Counted from the stretch's first letter, positions 31,858 through 42,135 are shown. The stretch: 64,000 nucleotides of DNA from Vibrio sp. ES.051 (GCF_002563795.1 NZ_PDJL01000004.1:1488001-1552000); one strand, 5' to 3'. Notes: generated from the sequence alone by a model not told the origin. Numbers and translations are program-made.

Positions 31858-32820
31858 ATGAAAAGTCAGTTTTTATTGAGTGTTAAAGAACATATGATTA
31901 CCCGTCACTATGCCAACAAAACAATTGATAGCTACTTATTTTGGATAAAGCGCTTCATAGCTTTCCACCAGCTTGCACATCCTTCCACATTAGCTGAAGA
32001 CGATGTTGTTCAATTTCTTAGCCATCTAGCTGTTAAAGAAAAAGTAGCAGTAAAAACGCAAGCTTTGGCACTTAATTCAATCTCTTTCTTATACAGAGAC
32101 TACTTTCAAACCCCTTTATCCCTTGATATGAGGTTTCAAAAGTCACTAACTGAGAAGAAACTACCTGTTGTACTAACACGCGAAGAAGTCAGAAGGTTCG
32201 TTCAACATATGGATCCGAAATATAAGCTACACACTCAATTACTTTATGGTTCAGGCCTTCGAGTGATGGAATGTTTGAGGTTAAGAGTTCAAGACATTGA
32301 TTATGACTATGGCGCCATTCGTGTCTGGCAAGGAAAAGGAGGAAAAAACCGAACGGTCACGTTAGCAAAAGAACTGCACGAGCAGCTTAAAGCGCAAGTA
32401 AGTCTCGCGAGAAATTATTATTTTAAAGATCGGCACATGCCAGGATACGCTGGGGTCTATATTTCTGAAGGGTTAAGACGCAAATACCCAAAAGCAGAAT
32501 TGGATTTTAACTGGCATTTTTTGTTCCCGTCAGCCAAGCTAAGTATTGATCGAGAAACTGGAGAACTAAGACGACACCATATTAATGAAAGTGCGATACA
32601 AAGAGCGGTAAAGCGTTCTGCAAAAGATGCTGGAATTGAGAAAGTTGTGACTTGCCATACACTACGGCATAGCTTTGCAACCCACTTATTAGAATCTGGA
32701 GCTGACATTAGGACCGTTCAGGAACAGTTAGGACATACCGATGTTAAGACAACACAGATCTACACGCACGTCATCGAACGAGGTGCAGGCGGTGTGTTAA
32801 GCCCACTATCGAGTCTTTAG
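31858..32820 (+). CDS. intIA: Integron integrase IntI (IntIA type)
   Basis: 320 aa from ATG 31858, the length of the V. cholerae enzyme; upstream in-frame codons would run through the LexA box and are rejected. It is a tyrosine recombinase that joins attI and attC sites, taking folded single-stranded attC bottom strands as substrate. The catalytic set is complete: R135 (GSGLRVMECLRL), K160, H267 and R270 (CHTLRHSFATHLL), H293 (LGHTD) and Y302 (QIYTHV). The integron-specific insertion between the R135 and H267 motifs, about residues 190-215 and on (PKAELDFNWHFLFPS), is present. It is transcribed away from the array, as in all superintegrons, and is under the SOS box. Confidence 0.97.
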   Translation: MKSQFLLSVKEHMITRHYANKTIDSYLFWIKRFIAFHQLAHPSTLAEDDVVQFLSHLAVKEKVAVKTQALALNSISFLYRDYFQTPLSLDMRFQKSLTEKKLPVVLTREEVRRFVQHMDPKYKLHTQLLYGSGLRVMECLRLRVQDIDYDYGAIRVWQGKGGKNRTVTLAKELHEQLKAQVSLARNYYFKDRHMPGYAGVYISEGLRRKYPKAELDFNWHFLFPSAKLSIDRETGELRRHHINESAIQRAVKRSAKDAGIEKVVTCHTLRHSFATHLLESGADIRTVQEQLGHTDVKTTQIYTHVIERGAGGVLSPLSSL

Positions 32821-32827
32821 GCAAAAC

Positions 32828-32851
32828 AAAGCCACCTCAGAGGGTGGCTTT
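32828..32851. terminator. Rho-independent terminator between convergent genes
   Basis: The stem AAAGCCACC / GGTGGCTTT has a short loop. It sits 8 bp after intI and 14 bp before the end of 32865-33338, so it can serve both. Confidence 0.85.
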
Positions 32852-32864
32852 GGTAAAAAATAAC

Positions 32865-33338
32865 TTATTGACGGACACCGAGTTTCACATTGCCTTTTGA
32901 ATCAAACCAAAGCGCTTGTGAGCGACGGCGTCCAATTAATATCGGACCATCGTCATAGAAGAGAAAGTTTTTCCAATGCTTTTTAAAAATCGACCATTTT
33001 GTTTCGATTACATTGTACTTCTCATAGCAAAAGTACACGGTCACATCATCTTGCCAATCAATATGAACTTCTACTTCTTGTGGCATTTCTGGCTCATCCG
33101 ATTCCCATGCCGCCATCCAATCGACCGTTTTTGACCAATTAGGCTCATTCATAGGCCAATCTTGGGAGCTTAAGTGATCCATATCTGGACTTTGGGCACT
33201 AATATTCTCTTTCCAAAACTGAGCTGATCGCGCTTGGCTCATTGGTTTTATTAACGCTAAGTCTTCTTCTGGCACCGGCATTGACTGGTGAGTAAAAATC
33301 CATTTTCTTTGGTATTCGTCCAAAGGCAAATAAGACAT
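32865..33338 (-). CDS. DUF2947 family protein
   Basis: 157 aa from ATG 33338. It is soluble and rich in Trp and acidic residues, with segments LPLDEYQRKWIFTHQSMPV, MSQARSAQFWKENIS, FKKHWKNFLFYDDGP and ILIGRRRSQALWFDSKGNV. I recognise this as the DUF2947 family found in Vibrionaceae; no function is known. It marks the start of stable core sequence beyond the integron. The gene converges with intI. Confidence 0.8.
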   Translation of the reverse strand: MSYLPLDEYQRKWIFTHQSMPVPEEDLALIKPMSQARSAQFWKENISAQSPDMDHLSSQDWPMNEPNWSKTVDWMAAWESDEPEMPQEVEVHIDWQDDVTVYFCYEKYNVIETKWSIFKKHWKNFLFYDDGPILIGRRRSQALWFDSKGNVKLGVRQ

Positions 33339-33434
33339 TCAGTCTCCTTTATTACGACTTCAGCCAACCTTTTATAGTGGCATTTTCAATCAACTTTTGG
33401 CTTTGTTCCATAAGGGAACAACGCCAACTTCAAT

Positions 33435-33658
33435 TCATTTATTAATAGTAAGCACTTGTTCACGCGTGACACCATGCGCTTGCCAACGTTGACCATCATT
33501 ATGATCGCTCAAGAGCACTGGAATCAACCGTTCGAGTGTTTGAGCATCTTCTGCGTCATCACACTCTGCTGCTTCAAATTGATGTTATAGCGCGAATAGT
33601 TGTTGGTCTTGTTCTCTGCAGGCTTGCCAAACAAAGCTTCTGCGGCTTTTCTAACCAT
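33435..33658 (-). pseudogene. Frameshifted small ORF downstream of the acetyltransferase gene
   Basis: From ATG 33658 the frame reads VRKAAEALFGKPAENKTNNYSRYNI and then runs into a stop. A neighbouring frame continues FEAAECDDAEDAQTLERLIPV, then LLSDHNDGQRWQAHGVTREQVL and a stop at 33435. The total of 224 bp is one short of a multiple of three, so a single lost base near 33580 would explain it. It starts 7 bp after the 33665 stop, as if in one transcript. No family is recognised; a sequencing error or programmed shift is also possible. Confidence 0.5.
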
Positions 33659-33664
33659 CCCATA

Positions 33665-34249
33665 CTAATGTTTCTCTTGTTGCCAACTTGGATTAGTTAA
33701 TGACGCTAACACGTGGTCTTGCCATTTACCATTAATCAAAAGGTAGTCTTTTGCGTAACCTTCTTTACTAAAACCAACGTGCTCTAACACCGCTTCACTT
33801 CGTTTGTTATGCGGCATATAGCCCGCTTGGATGCGATGTAGCTTTTGAACATCAAACATATATTCGCAAGCCATTTTTAAACCGCGGCGCATATAACCAT
33901 GGCCTTGTGCTTTTTCTGCCAAGGAGTAGCCAACGTTACACGAATAAAATGGGAATCGGCTCAGACTGCTAAACGAGATCGTACCTAACATCTCACCTGA
34001 GTTTGCATTGATCAACAAACAATAATAACCAAGCCCCATACGGTGCAACTCGTTAAGTTTAATAAGCCTTTTTAACCAACCGTTGACAGAGTAAAACACG
34101 TCATCACGAGCTGGTTCAAATGGTTTTAAGTGCTCTCGGTTAATTTGGAAATACTCGGCAATCATGTCGGCGTCGCCAATCTCAGCAGTACGCAGAAGTA
34201 AGTCGCCGTCCTGCTTATGAACGGCGATGGATGAGCTTTTATCTTCCAT
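33665..34249 (-). CDS. RimJ/RimL-type GNAT N-acetyltransferase
   Basis: 194 aa from ATG 34249; a TTG four codons earlier is less likely. The order DLLLRTAEIGDADMIAEYFQINREHLKPFEP, ANSGEMLGTISFSSLSRF, CNVGYSLAEKAQGHGYMRRGLKMACEYMF and LHRIQAGYMPHNKRSEAVLEHVGFSKEGYAKDYL is that of ribosomal-protein N-terminal acetyltransferases. QGHGYM is the acetyl-CoA loop and N-x-x-S-x-x-V-L-E the second signature. It probably acetylates a protein N-terminus such as S5 or a similar substrate. It lies 36 bp downstream of tyrR and may be co-transcribed with it. Confidence 0.9.
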   Translation of the reverse strand: MEDKSSSIAVHKQDGDLLLRTAEIGDADMIAEYFQINREHLKPFEPARDDVFYSVNGWLKRLIKLNELHRMGLGYYCLLINANSGEMLGTISFSSLSRFPFYSCNVGYSLAEKAQGHGYMRRGLKMACEYMFDVQKLHRIQAGYMPHNKRSEAVLEHVGFSKEGYAKDYLLINGKWQDHVLASLTNPSWQQEKH

Positions 34250-34285
34250 TACAAATGACAATCCCCGTTTACCATCTGACTCGAT

Positions 34286-35830
34286 TTAATTCTTGCGAAT
34301 CCCATAATCACGCAGTTTATTGGCGATAGAAGTGTGCGAGACATTCAAACGTTTGGCCAACTTTCGGCTTGAGGGGAATGACTGATATAAACGTTCCAAT
34401 ATCTGGGATTCGTAGTCACTCATTATCTCATCCAGAGAGCCGTCGATGTTGAGAGTGATGTTGCCGCCACCTACTGTCTGCGGCTGTGGTAAATTAAAGT
34501 GTTCAGCTTTTAACAAATCGCCATCCATTTCAGTCAACGCGCGCAGTACCATATTGTCGAGCTGGCGCATATTTCCAGGCCATTGATAATTAGCTAACGC
34601 ATCCACTAACCCTTCATCAAATTCAGGTTTATCGATACCAAGTTGCTGAGCATGCTTAGCCACAAATAAATCCAGTAATGGCACGACGTCGTTTGAGCGC
34701 TTGCGTAAAGCTGGGATACTTAACGTCAACACATTTAAACGGTAGTATAAATCTTCTCGAAACAAGCCTGCTTCAGATAGTTCAGCCAAGTTATGTTTGG
34801 TTGAAGCGATAATGCGGACATCTGCGTGCATCTCGTCTTCTGCGCCCACACGGCGGAAGTTACCATCTTGGAGAAAACGAAGAAGCTTAATTTGCAGGTG
34901 TGAACTCATCTCACCAATTTCATCAAGAAATACCGTGCCACCGTTCGCTTGTTCGAAAATCCCTTTGTGCCCTTGCTCATGATTGAATGACCCCGGAGCA
35001 TGGCCGAATAGTTCTGTTTCCGCGACATCGTCCGGCATTGAAGCGCAGCTTAATACTAAGAACGGTTTGCTCGCACGACTTGAGCGGCTATGGCACGCTT
35101 TAGCTAGCATTTCTTTACCAGTGCCAGTCTCCCCCTCAATCAATAGCGGTTGATCAAGTACGGACAACTTTTTGGCTTGGTTCATTAATGCTTTATGGCG
35201 ATTGGACAACCCAACAAAATGTTCAAAACCAAGTGGGTTGTGCAATGGTAGCGCTTCTTCAATTTTGGCGACTTGTTGATTAGAACGAATCGTCATAAGA
35301 GTGCTGGCTAAGGTCGAGTTTTGTGCCTCATCTCGGATATAAACAGGCATAAGCTCAAGAATATAATCTAAGCCATCAATAACGAGATTTTCTCGTGTGC
35401 GACCATTAACGCCTTCCGTCCAACGAGAAAAACGTACGCTTGGTAATAATGTACCAATTGGAGTGCCAATCACTTCTTGCTTGTGAAGCCCAAGTAGTGA
35501 CAAGGCAGACATGTTTGCCATATCAACGGCGCCTCTAAGATCAATGGCAAAAACCGGATCAGGCAAATTGTCTACCAATGAGAGCAGCTCAGTGTTGTGG
35601 CGCTCCATCGGCATAAACTGGATTTTACGTACGTCTTTCACCCCCGGTATACGGCGGATTTCAGCCATCAATTCACTGAACGTATCAAAGTCAATATCTG
35701 GGCAATTTAGATAGATAATGCCGCTGATGTCGATTTCGATACCACGTAAATCGATACTTTTTGACGCTAAAATATCGAGTAATTCTCGGGTTAAGCCGAG
35801 TCGATCTTCACATAAGACTTCAAGACGCAC
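34286..35830 (-). CDS. tyrR: Transcriptional regulator TyrR
   Basis: 514 aa from GTG 35830, which gives the start VRLEVLCEDRLGLTRELL matching other TyrR proteins; a TTG 21 bp upstream would add seven residues. Domains in order are ACT (1-75), PAS (about 75-185), an AAA+ core with Walker A GETGTGKE (about 233-240) and Walker B GTVFLDEIGEM, and a C-terminal Fis-like helix-turn-helix (SSRKLAKRLNVSHTSIANKLRDYG). The GAFTGA loop of sigma-54 activators is absent (HAPGSFNHE instead), as is known for TyrR, which works with sigma-70. It controls aromatic amino acid genes; an aspartate/aromatic aminotransferase lies at 59646. Confidence 0.96.
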   Translation of the reverse strand: MRLEVLCEDRLGLTRELLDILASKSIDLRGIEIDISGIIYLNCPDIDFDTFSELMAEIRRIPGVKDVRKIQFMPMERHNTELLSLVDNLPDPVFAIDLRGAVDMANMSALSLLGLHKQEVIGTPIGTLLPSVRFSRWTEGVNGRTRENLVIDGLDYILELMPVYIRDEAQNSTLASTLMTIRSNQQVAKIEEALPLHNPLGFEHFVGLSNRHKALMNQAKKLSVLDQPLLIEGETGTGKEMLAKACHSRSSRASKPFLVLSCASMPDDVAETELFGHAPGSFNHEQGHKGIFEQANGGTVFLDEIGEMSSHLQIKLLRFLQDGNFRRVGAEDEMHADVRIIASTKHNLAELSEAGLFREDLYYRLNVLTLSIPALRKRSNDVVPLLDLFVAKHAQQLGIDKPEFDEGLVDALANYQWPGNMRQLDNMVLRALTEMDGDLLKAEHFNLPQPQTVGGGNITLNIDGSLDEIMSDYESQILERLYQSFPSSRKLAKRLNVSHTSIANKLRDYGIRKN

Positions 35831-35930
35831 TGAAAATATCCCAATTCGCAACTGTCAGGAAAAGTTGACAGTAGTTTCTACCATGCTTGGTATGGCGTCA
35901 AGCAATCCTACCTATCAAAGGTGATATTCG

Positions 35931-36971
35931 TTACGGTTTCATCGTAATTGATGCAACTTTCGCCGCTACGGCTTTGCGAATCATCCCGAGTTTTACTTGG
36001 CGCTGCGGGTACCAAGGTAAAGGACGAAGTAATGTCATGGCTTTTAGACCTAATCGAGCAGTAAGAATCCCGACACCAAGTCCCTGCCCTGCTCTTGCTG
36101 ATACTTTCCCCGCCAAATCCATCGACATTAAGTCCATGCCTGCATCTATGGCTAATTCACTGGCCCCCGCGGCGGCCATGTTAACGAATACCGCTCGCAA
36201 TAACTTAATCCGCGAGGCATAGCCCAACTCAACGCCATATACTTTGGAAAGATTATCGATCATTTTAAAGTTGCGCCACGCCACCAACAGCATATCGGCG
36301 GCCGCCAGTGGGCTGACTGCCACTAAAGCCGCTGACTCAGTGGCGTGCTGAGACACGATCTGCGTCGCCAGCTTGTCTTGTTGGCTGACGACCATTGCGT
36401 CATACATGTCGAGAATTTCTGCGTCACTGTGCGCCGGATTGATGCTGTTCTTCCATCGATCAAAACCTGGATTTTCTGCCAGTACGCCACTTTGTTCGGC
36501 CACTTTCTCGCAAAACGCTTTACCTTTGCCGACACTCTCGCTCTGCACGAGAAGTTCACCTTCTTCTTGGATACTAAAATGATTTCTTAGTTTTCTCAGT
36601 TTCCACAATTCTTTACCTATTGCGGCTAAGCCCAAAGAAGCGATCCCTGTGATAAACCCAGCCCAGCCTAACGCTAACCAATCAGAGTTTTGTATCGCTG
36701 TAACAACGGAGTCCACCGCCTGCCACCCTAGCAAACCTGCAAAAGCGCTAAATATTCCTGTTGTGAACCATTTTCGTCCTGATTTTGGACGGATCACATG
36801 CTCAAGTTGGCGTTCTGCTCCGGTTTCTGCTTGCTCTTCTTTCATTTCAACTGGCACAAAGGCTTCATTTCGACCAAAGGTCTTCTGTGCGGTTAACTCT
36901 AGATCGTCTGATTGCACCTCTTTTTCTAATGCCTTTTCAGAGAAAACTTGTTTTTTCTTCAATTCACTCAT
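35931..36971 (-). CDS. ycjF: YcjF family inner-membrane protein
   Basis: 346 aa from ATG 36971, which overlaps the ycjX stop by ATGA. The hydrophilic N-terminus is followed by two membrane helices (about residues 95-140, [19 protein letters not shown] and [18 protein letters not shown]), then a DUF697-type domain with [32 protein letters not shown]. YcjX and YcjF travel together next to the psp genes and tyrR in gamma-proteobacteria and are linked to envelope stress; no enzyme activity is known for YcjF. Confidence 0.93.
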   Translation of the reverse strand: MSELKKKQVFSEKALEKEVQSDDLELTAQKTFGRNEAFVPVEMKEEQAETGAERQLEHVIRPKSGRKWFTTGIFSAFAGLLGWQAVDSVVTAIQNSDWLALGWAGFITGIASLGLAAIGKELWKLRKLRNHFSIQEEGELLVQSESVGKGKAFCEKVAEQSGVLAENPGFDRWKNSINPAHSDAEILDMYDAMVVSQQDKLATQIVSQHATESAALVAVSPLAAADMLLVAWRNFKMIDNLSKVYGVELGYASRIKLLRAVFVNMAAAGASELAIDAGMDLMSMDLAGKVSARAGQGLGVGILTARLGLKAMTLLRPLPWYPQRQVKLGMIRKAVAAKVASITMKP

Positions 36972-38344
36972 GTCAACTTGTCTCCAATCAGGTAATCCAG
37001 CGCTTTATCCAAGCGAATGTGTTTCACTGGCTCATCATTTGTCGAAGGCATCGGGCGGAACGACGTAAAATCAAAACCACTGTTTTGCCAGTAAGCTGCA
37101 TTAGGAAGCTTTTTAGGCACATCTCCTGGGAACATCGTCATTGGTTCACCATCTAATGTGACCCCTTGTAACGCTGGAATGGTGTGATCTCCAGACGCAA
37201 TAAAGCCTGTTGTGGTTGCCTGAATAGAAGCGATGCTCATGCAGCTCATCTCAATATTCTCGTAAGCCGCTGTTTGCCACGCCGGATGCACCATTTGTTG
37301 CAGTAAAGACACCAAGTTGGGATGCTGGTCAGGCGTAATGTGATCGGCTTTTGTTGCCGCGAAAAGTATTTTGTCTATCTTGGGTGAGAACAAACGACGC
37401 AAAAAGCTGCTGCGACCATAACGGAAACTACGCATGATTTGTTCGAGTGCTTGGCGCATATCGTAAAACGCTTCATCACCGGCATTGAGCGGCTGCAAAC
37501 AATCTACCAGTACAATCTGGCGATCGAATGTCGCAAAGTGATGCTTGTAGAACGCCTTCACGACTTTCTGCTGATATTCATGAAAGCGCGCTTCTAGCAT
37601 CGCCAAGTTGCTGCCTTTCACTGGCTTGGTTTCTGAGTCATATCGACACGGAAAGAATTGCAGCACGGGCGCACCTGCAAGTTCGCCCGGCAGGACAAAT
37701 CGCCCTGGTTGCACCCAGTGTAGCCCAGCGTCTTTACATGCATGAAGATATTCTGTGTAGCAATGTGCCACCTTCTCTAACTGCTTTTCGTTCACGTCGG
37801 CAGAGAGATCGACATGGTCCAATTCGGCGAGCCACGCTTGCGCTAACTCGCCACGCTGCCCTTTAAGTGCGTCAAATTGAGTTTGCGACCATGTCGCGAA
37901 ATCCATATCCAGTAACGGTAAATCAAGCAGCCACTCTCCAGGATAATCGATGATATCGACGTTCAAAACTGCCGTTTTACTCAATAGCTTTTTGGTGGCT
38001 TTGTTTGGTTTATATTTCAGCGCTAAGCGAATCTCGCTTACATCGCGCGTTGGCACTGGCCATTGAGGAGGGGTAGCATGTATCTGGCTCATGGCTTCAT
38101 CATAGGCAAAACGGGGGACCATCATATTGGCTTGTGGCTCTCGTTTCGCCCCAATAAGACGCTTGTCTCTTGCCGCGGTCAACAAAGGCAAATTATCGTG
38201 GGTGGCCGTGTGGAGCAGCTGATTAACAAGTGAAGTAATAAACGCCGTTTTACCCGCGCGAGAAAGCCCTGTCACTGCGACTCGGACGTTAGAGTCCATA
38301 CCTCTGTTGATAAAGTCATTCACTTCTTTCTTAATTCTTTTCAT
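36968..38344 (-). CDS. ycjX: YcjX family GTPase-like protein
   Basis: 458 aa from ATG 38344. The P-loop GLSRAGKT lies at residues 26-33, and [20 protein letters not shown] follows further on as a Walker B-like (D-x-x-G) segment; TKADH supplies the nucleotide-specificity motif (T-K-x-D). The length is as usual for DUF463. It is a predicted stress-linked GTPase that works with YcjF. It is probably the first gene of ycjX-ycjF-tyrR. The phage-shock pspABC genes that often precede it are not present here. Confidence 0.94.
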   Translation of the reverse strand: MKRIKKEVNDFINRGMDSNVRVAVTGLSRAGKTAFITSLVNQLLHTATHDNLPLLTAARDKRLIGAKREPQANMMVPRFAYDEAMSQIHATPPQWPVPTRDVSEIRLALKYKPNKATKKLLSKTAVLNVDIIDYPGEWLLDLPLLDMDFATWSQTQFDALKGQRGELAQAWLAELDHVDLSADVNEKQLEKVAHCYTEYLHACKDAGLHWVQPGRFVLPGELAGAPVLQFFPCRYDSETKPVKGSNLAMLEARFHEYQQKVVKAFYKHHFATFDRQIVLVDCLQPLNAGDEAFYDMRQALEQIMRSFRYGRSSFLRRLFSPKIDKILFAATKADHITPDQHPNLVSLLQQMVHPAWQTAAYENIEMSCMSIASIQATTTGFIASGDHTIPALQGVTLDGEPMTMFPGDVPKKLPNAAYWQNSGFDFTSFRPMPSTNDEPVKHIRLDKALDYLIGDKLT

Positions 38345-38462
38345 TGCTGTTCTTTATCTCATCCACTTTGTGTAGCTATAAACATTCAACCTGTATGAGT
38401 TTAACTTTATATACCTTAATTAAAGATGAACAAAGTATTCACGCTCAAATGGCCAAAAATAG

Positions 38463-38490
38463 AAAAAGCCCCTGAGAACTTCAGAGGCTT
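38463..38490 (-). terminator. Terminator of the small gene 38570-38755
   Basis: On the minus strand AAGCCTCTGA - loop - TCAGGGGCTT is followed by TTTCTATTTTT. Confidence 0.75.
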
Positions 38491-38569
38491 AAACTTTTGA
38501 TCTTTTATCGCTTTACTTCCCATACCGTCACGACACATACGGCAAAGCAAGTTATAGGCCCAATATGGT

Positions 38570-38755
38570 TTAATCATTCTCGATCAGTTTATAGATAACA
38601 AATAGGGCAATTTCCAGCATCAGCCATAATGCACAGGTGATGGTGACATATTTACCATTAAAGATACTGATACCGTGAAGAATTAAGTCGTAGCCAACAA
38701 AGCCGCCTACCACTACAGCAAGAATAATTTGTAGAATCTGAATAAAACGAGGCAT
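38570..38755 (-). CDS. Small two-helix membrane protein
   Basis: 61 aa from ATG 38755. Helices are predicted at about residues 6-28 (LQIILAVVVGGFVGYDLIL) and 38-56 (VTITCALWLMLEIALFVIY), with charged ends. A Shine-Dalgarno-like GGAG lies 3-7 bp upstream and its own terminator follows. It is isolated between fumarase and ycjX. I do not recognise the family. Confidence 0.72.
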   Translation of the reverse strand: MPRFIQILQIILAVVVGGFVGYDLILHGISIFNGKYVTITCALWLMLEIALFVIYKLIEND

Positions 38756-38812
38756 GCGGTCTCCTAATTATTGTTTGCATAACATTGAATTGCTATACCT
38801 AATTATATAGAC

Positions 38813-38839
38813 AAAAAGTGCAGTTTTCGCTGCACTTTT
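38813..38839. terminator. Bidirectional terminator after fumarase
   Basis: AAAAAGTGCAG - loop - CTGCACTTTT. The U-run falls on either strand. Confidence 0.82.
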
Positions 38840-38912
38840 CCCAATTGTTTGCGATTTAAATCAGCACTTTGTCACACTCTCTCTATTGAGCACTGCAAGA
38901 TTACTGTTTCCT

Positions 38913-40430
38913 TTACGCTTCCATTTCCTGAATTTTCACTTTCCAAGTATCTGGACCGACTTGGTGGGCATTCACACCGTTCGAGTCTACCGCAACCGTG
39001 ACTGGCATATCTTCGACTTCAAATTCGTAGATCGCTTCCATGCCTAAATCTTCAAACGCAACAACACGAGATTTCTTAATTGCTTTTGACACAAGGTACG
39101 CCGCACCGCCTACGGCCATTAAGTAAACCGCTTTGTGGTTTTTAATCGACTCTACGGTCGCAGGACCACGCTCTGCTTTACCAATCATCCCCATAATGCC
39201 GGTTTGTTCTAACATCATATCAGTGAACTTATCCATACGTGTTGAGGTTGTTGGACCTGCCGGACCGACAACTTCGTCACCTACGGCATCAACTGGGCCT
39301 ACGTAATAAATAAATTTACCGTTGAGGTCGACCCCTTCTGGTAGGCCTTCGCCACTTTCTAACATACCTTGAATCCGTTTATGCGCAGCATCACGGCCAG
39401 TCAGGATTTTACCAGATAGAAGAACGGTTTCGCCTGTCTTCCACTCTTGTACCTCTTCTTTCGTTACCGTATCAAGGTTAACGCGACGCGTATTTTCGCC
39501 CGCTTCCCAAGTGATGTCTGGCCAATCGTCTAGTTTAGGTGGCGTTAGCTCTGCTGGGCCGCTGCCGTCAAGCGTGAAGTGTACGTGACGAGTCGCCGCA
39601 CAGTTCGGGATCAAACAAACAGGCTTAGAAGCCGCATGCGTTGGCGCGGTTTTGATCTTCACATCAACAACGGTCGTCAAACCGCCAAGGCCTTGCGCGC
39701 CGATCCCAAGCTTGTTCACGCGGTTGAAGATATCCAGACGAAGTTCTTCCTCTGCGTTTTGTGGGCCACGATCGATAAGCTCTTGAATATCGATGTGTTC
39801 CATTAGCGATTCTTTTGCCAGTACTGCTGCTTTTTCAGCCGTACCGCCGATACCAATGCCAAGCATGCCTGGTGGACACCAACCCGCGCCCATGGCTGGT
39901 AGCGTTTTTTCTACCCATTCAGCAATGTCGTCAGATGGATTTAGCATTACCATCTTGGTTTTGTTTTCAGAGCCGCCACCTTTGGCCGCGATCTGAATTT
40001 CAACTTTATCGCCAGGAACCATATTGATGTGTACGACAGCTGGCGTGTTGTCTTTGGTATTAATACGTTTACCAGCCGGATCCATAAGTACTGACGCACG
40101 CAATGGATTATCTGGATTCGTATAAGCTTGTCGAACCCCTTCATCTACCATTTGCTGAACCGTCATGTCCGTTGAGTCCCACTGCACGCCCATACCGATA
40201 TTGACAAAACAAGTCACGATACCGGTATCTTGGCAAATTGGTCGATGGCCTTCGGCCGACATACGCGAATTAATTAAGATTTGTGCAATCGCATCTTTCG
40301 CGGCTTGGCTCTCTTCGCGGTGGTAGGCTTTTTCAAGGGCTTGAACAAAGTCTAGCGGGTGGTAGTAAGAAATATACTGTAGCGCATCAGCGACACTGCT
40401 GATCACATCCTGCTTGCGTATTACCGTCAT
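38913..40430 (-). CDS. Class I (iron-sulfur) fumarate hydratase
   Basis: 505 aa from ATG 40430. It converts fumarate to malate in the citric acid cycle, in the cytoplasm. Class I enzymes are oxygen-sensitive homodimers with a [4Fe-4S] cluster; the first cluster Cys is C66 in PICQDTGI, others lie in GWCPPGMLGIG and IPNCAATRH. The C-terminal beta domain begins near LNGKFIYYVGPVDAVGDEVVGPAGPTTSTRMD, a phrase typical of this family, whereas class II FumC has no such parts. E. coli FumA/FumB are about 548 aa, so this is the shorter Vibrio/Pseudomonas form. Confidence 0.95.
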   Translation of the reverse strand: MTVIRKQDVISSVADALQYISYYHPLDFVQALEKAYHREESQAAKDAIAQILINSRMSAEGHRPICQDTGIVTCFVNIGMGVQWDSTDMTVQQMVDEGVRQAYTNPDNPLRASVLMDPAGKRINTKDNTPAVVHINMVPGDKVEIQIAAKGGGSENKTKMVMLNPSDDIAEWVEKTLPAMGAGWCPPGMLGIGIGGTAEKAAVLAKESLMEHIDIQELIDRGPQNAEEELRLDIFNRVNKLGIGAQGLGGLTTVVDVKIKTAPTHAASKPVCLIPNCAATRHVHFTLDGSGPAELTPPKLDDWPDITWEAGENTRRVNLDTVTKEEVQEWKTGETVLLSGKILTGRDAAHKRIQGMLESGEGLPEGVDLNGKFIYYVGPVDAVGDEVVGPAGPTTSTRMDKFTDMMLEQTGIMGMIGKAERGPATVESIKNHKAVYLMAVGGAAYLVSKAIKKSRVVAFEDLGMEAIYEFEVEDMPVTVAVDSNGVNAHQVGPDTWKVKIQEMEA

Positions 40431-40702
40431 TACATGCCTCGTTATCGTTATGCTTCCATTATTGGCTTGGCTTCAATCGTGTTTGTTGAGCTTATTGCTC
40501 TTTTGAGTGAGCTTCGTTTTTTATAAACAATTGTCGAACGGCTGATATCGACACACGAAACATTGAAGTCGCCTACTCGTATAGTTAAAACCCTCTCTGA
40601 CCCCTTTGTATAGAGGGAGTTTGGCTATACAGGGGAATATGATACTCTTGCCGACCATGACATGCCATTCAGTGAACGATCTCTTTGTCACAAATTACAC
40701 AA

Positions 40703-42073
40703 ATGAACAACATAGACAACCAATTCATTGATTTTAAAGCGTTAGATTACGCACCCGATCTTGCTCTTGACCTTTTTTCATGCATTCAACATAAGCCTTG
40801 GGCAATGTTGCTGCGCTCTGCGTCAAAAAACCATATTGATAGCCGTTTTGATGTGCTCGTTGCTAACCCAATCGTCACGTTAGAAACCACTTCGAAAAGC
40901 ACGCAAATCATAACGCCATTCGATGAGGTGGTGTCTTATGATGACCCTTTTGCTCTTCTGCAGCAGTTACAACAACAGTGGTTACCCCATGTTGAAATCA
41001 GCCATGAATGGGACTTACCTTTTGTTGGCGGCGCGCTCGGTTACTTTAGTTACGATTTAGGTCGGCGCGTAGAAACGATGCTAGAACTGGCCGAAAAAGA
41101 TCTCAACACGCCAGATATGGCAGTAGGTCTGTATGAATGGGCCGTCGTTATTGACCACCATCTCAGAAAAGCCTGCCTAGTCGGTCAGAATATCGAACAA
41201 GCTTGGCAGTGGTTAAACGAGCAAGAAGCTGAGCAAACCAATGACTTCACCTTAGCGGGAGAGTGGCACTCCAATATGACGCAAGAAGCTTACTCGTCTC
41301 GCTTCGATAAGGTTCAAGAGTATTTGCTCAGTGGCGATTGCTACCAAATCAACTTAGCACAACGCTTTAATGCCCCTTATACAGGCAGTGAATGGCAAGC
41401 CTATTTGAAGCTCGAATCTGCCAACCAAGCGCCTTTTTCTGCGTTTATTCGCATGCCAGAATCGTCAATTTTAAGCATTTCACCAGAGCGCTTTTTGGAA
41501 CTAAAAGATCGCGTGATAGAAACCAAACCAATTAAAGGCACTCGCCCGCGCAACGCCGATCCAGAACAAGACAAAGTCAATGCGTTAGATTTGCAAACCG
41601 CAGAGAAAGATCAAGCAGAAAACCTGATGATTGTAGACCTATTGCGTAACGACATTGGCCGTGTTGCATCACCGGGGAGTGTGCATGTTCCAAAGCTGTT
41701 TGATATTGAAAGCTTTCCTGCCGTTCATCATTTAGTGAGTACTATTCGCGCGGATTTAGATAAGCAATACGCCCCTGCGGACTTGTTGCGAGCCTGCTTC
41801 CCTGGCGGCTCGATCACGGGAGCGCCAAAAGTTCGCGCCATGCAGATCATCGAAGAACTAGAGCCGCATCGCCGCAGTGCTTACTGTGGCAGTATCGGTT
41901 ATATTTCTCGACATGGCCGTATGGATACCAGTATCACAATTCGCACACTCGTGGCTGAAAATAACACCTTGTATGCGTGGGCGGGCGGCGGTGTGGTCGC
42001 AGATAGTGATTGCGCCGCGGAATACCAAGAGACATTGGATAAGTTGTCCAAAATTCTTCCTGCATTGCTATAG
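40703..42073 (+). CDS. pabB: Aminodeoxychorismate synthase component I
   Basis: 456 aa from ATG 40703; a TTG six codons upstream is possible, and neither has a strong ribosome site. It makes 4-amino-4-deoxychorismate from chorismate with PabA-supplied ammonia, a step to folate. The chorismate-binding domain carries GDCYQINLAQRF, ISPERFLEL, ETKPIKGTRPRNADPEQD, LMIVDLLRNDIGRVA and FPGGSITGAPKVRAMQIIEELEP. The PIKGTRPR lysine, as in PabB (TrpE has A), distinguishes it from anthranilate synthase. The end of the gene is 62 bp from an insertion sequence. Confidence 0.95.
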   Translation: MNNIDNQFIDFKALDYAPDLALDLFSCIQHKPWAMLLRSASKNHIDSRFDVLVANPIVTLETTSKSTQIITPFDEVVSYDDPFALLQQLQQQWLPHVEISHEWDLPFVGGALGYFSYDLGRRVETMLELAEKDLNTPDMAVGLYEWAVVIDHHLRKACLVGQNIEQAWQWLNEQEAEQTNDFTLAGEWHSNMTQEAYSSRFDKVQEYLLSGDCYQINLAQRFNAPYTGSEWQAYLKLESANQAPFSAFIRMPESSILSISPERFLELKDRVIETKPIKGTRPRNADPEQDKVNALDLQTAEKDQAENLMIVDLLRNDIGRVASPGSVHVPKLFDIESFPAVHHLVSTIRADLDKQYAPADLLRACFPGGSITGAPKVRAMQIIEELEPHRRSAYCGSIGYISRHGRMDTSITIRTLVAENNTLYAWAGGGVVADSDCAAEYQETLDKLSKILPALL

Positions 42074-42135
42074 CACAACTTAGCCGATTAGAGTGTGCCA
42101 CAATAAACGTCTCCGCTTGGACAGGTTTATCCGTC

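Noticed and set aside
32828..32851. The hairpin after intI as an attC remnant
   Set aside because: It lacks the AAC/GTT core boxes and has the stem and U-run of a terminator.
34797..35924. Plus-strand frames across tyrR
   Set aside because: They lie within a gene with an intact ACT-PAS-AAA-HTH architecture on the minus strand.
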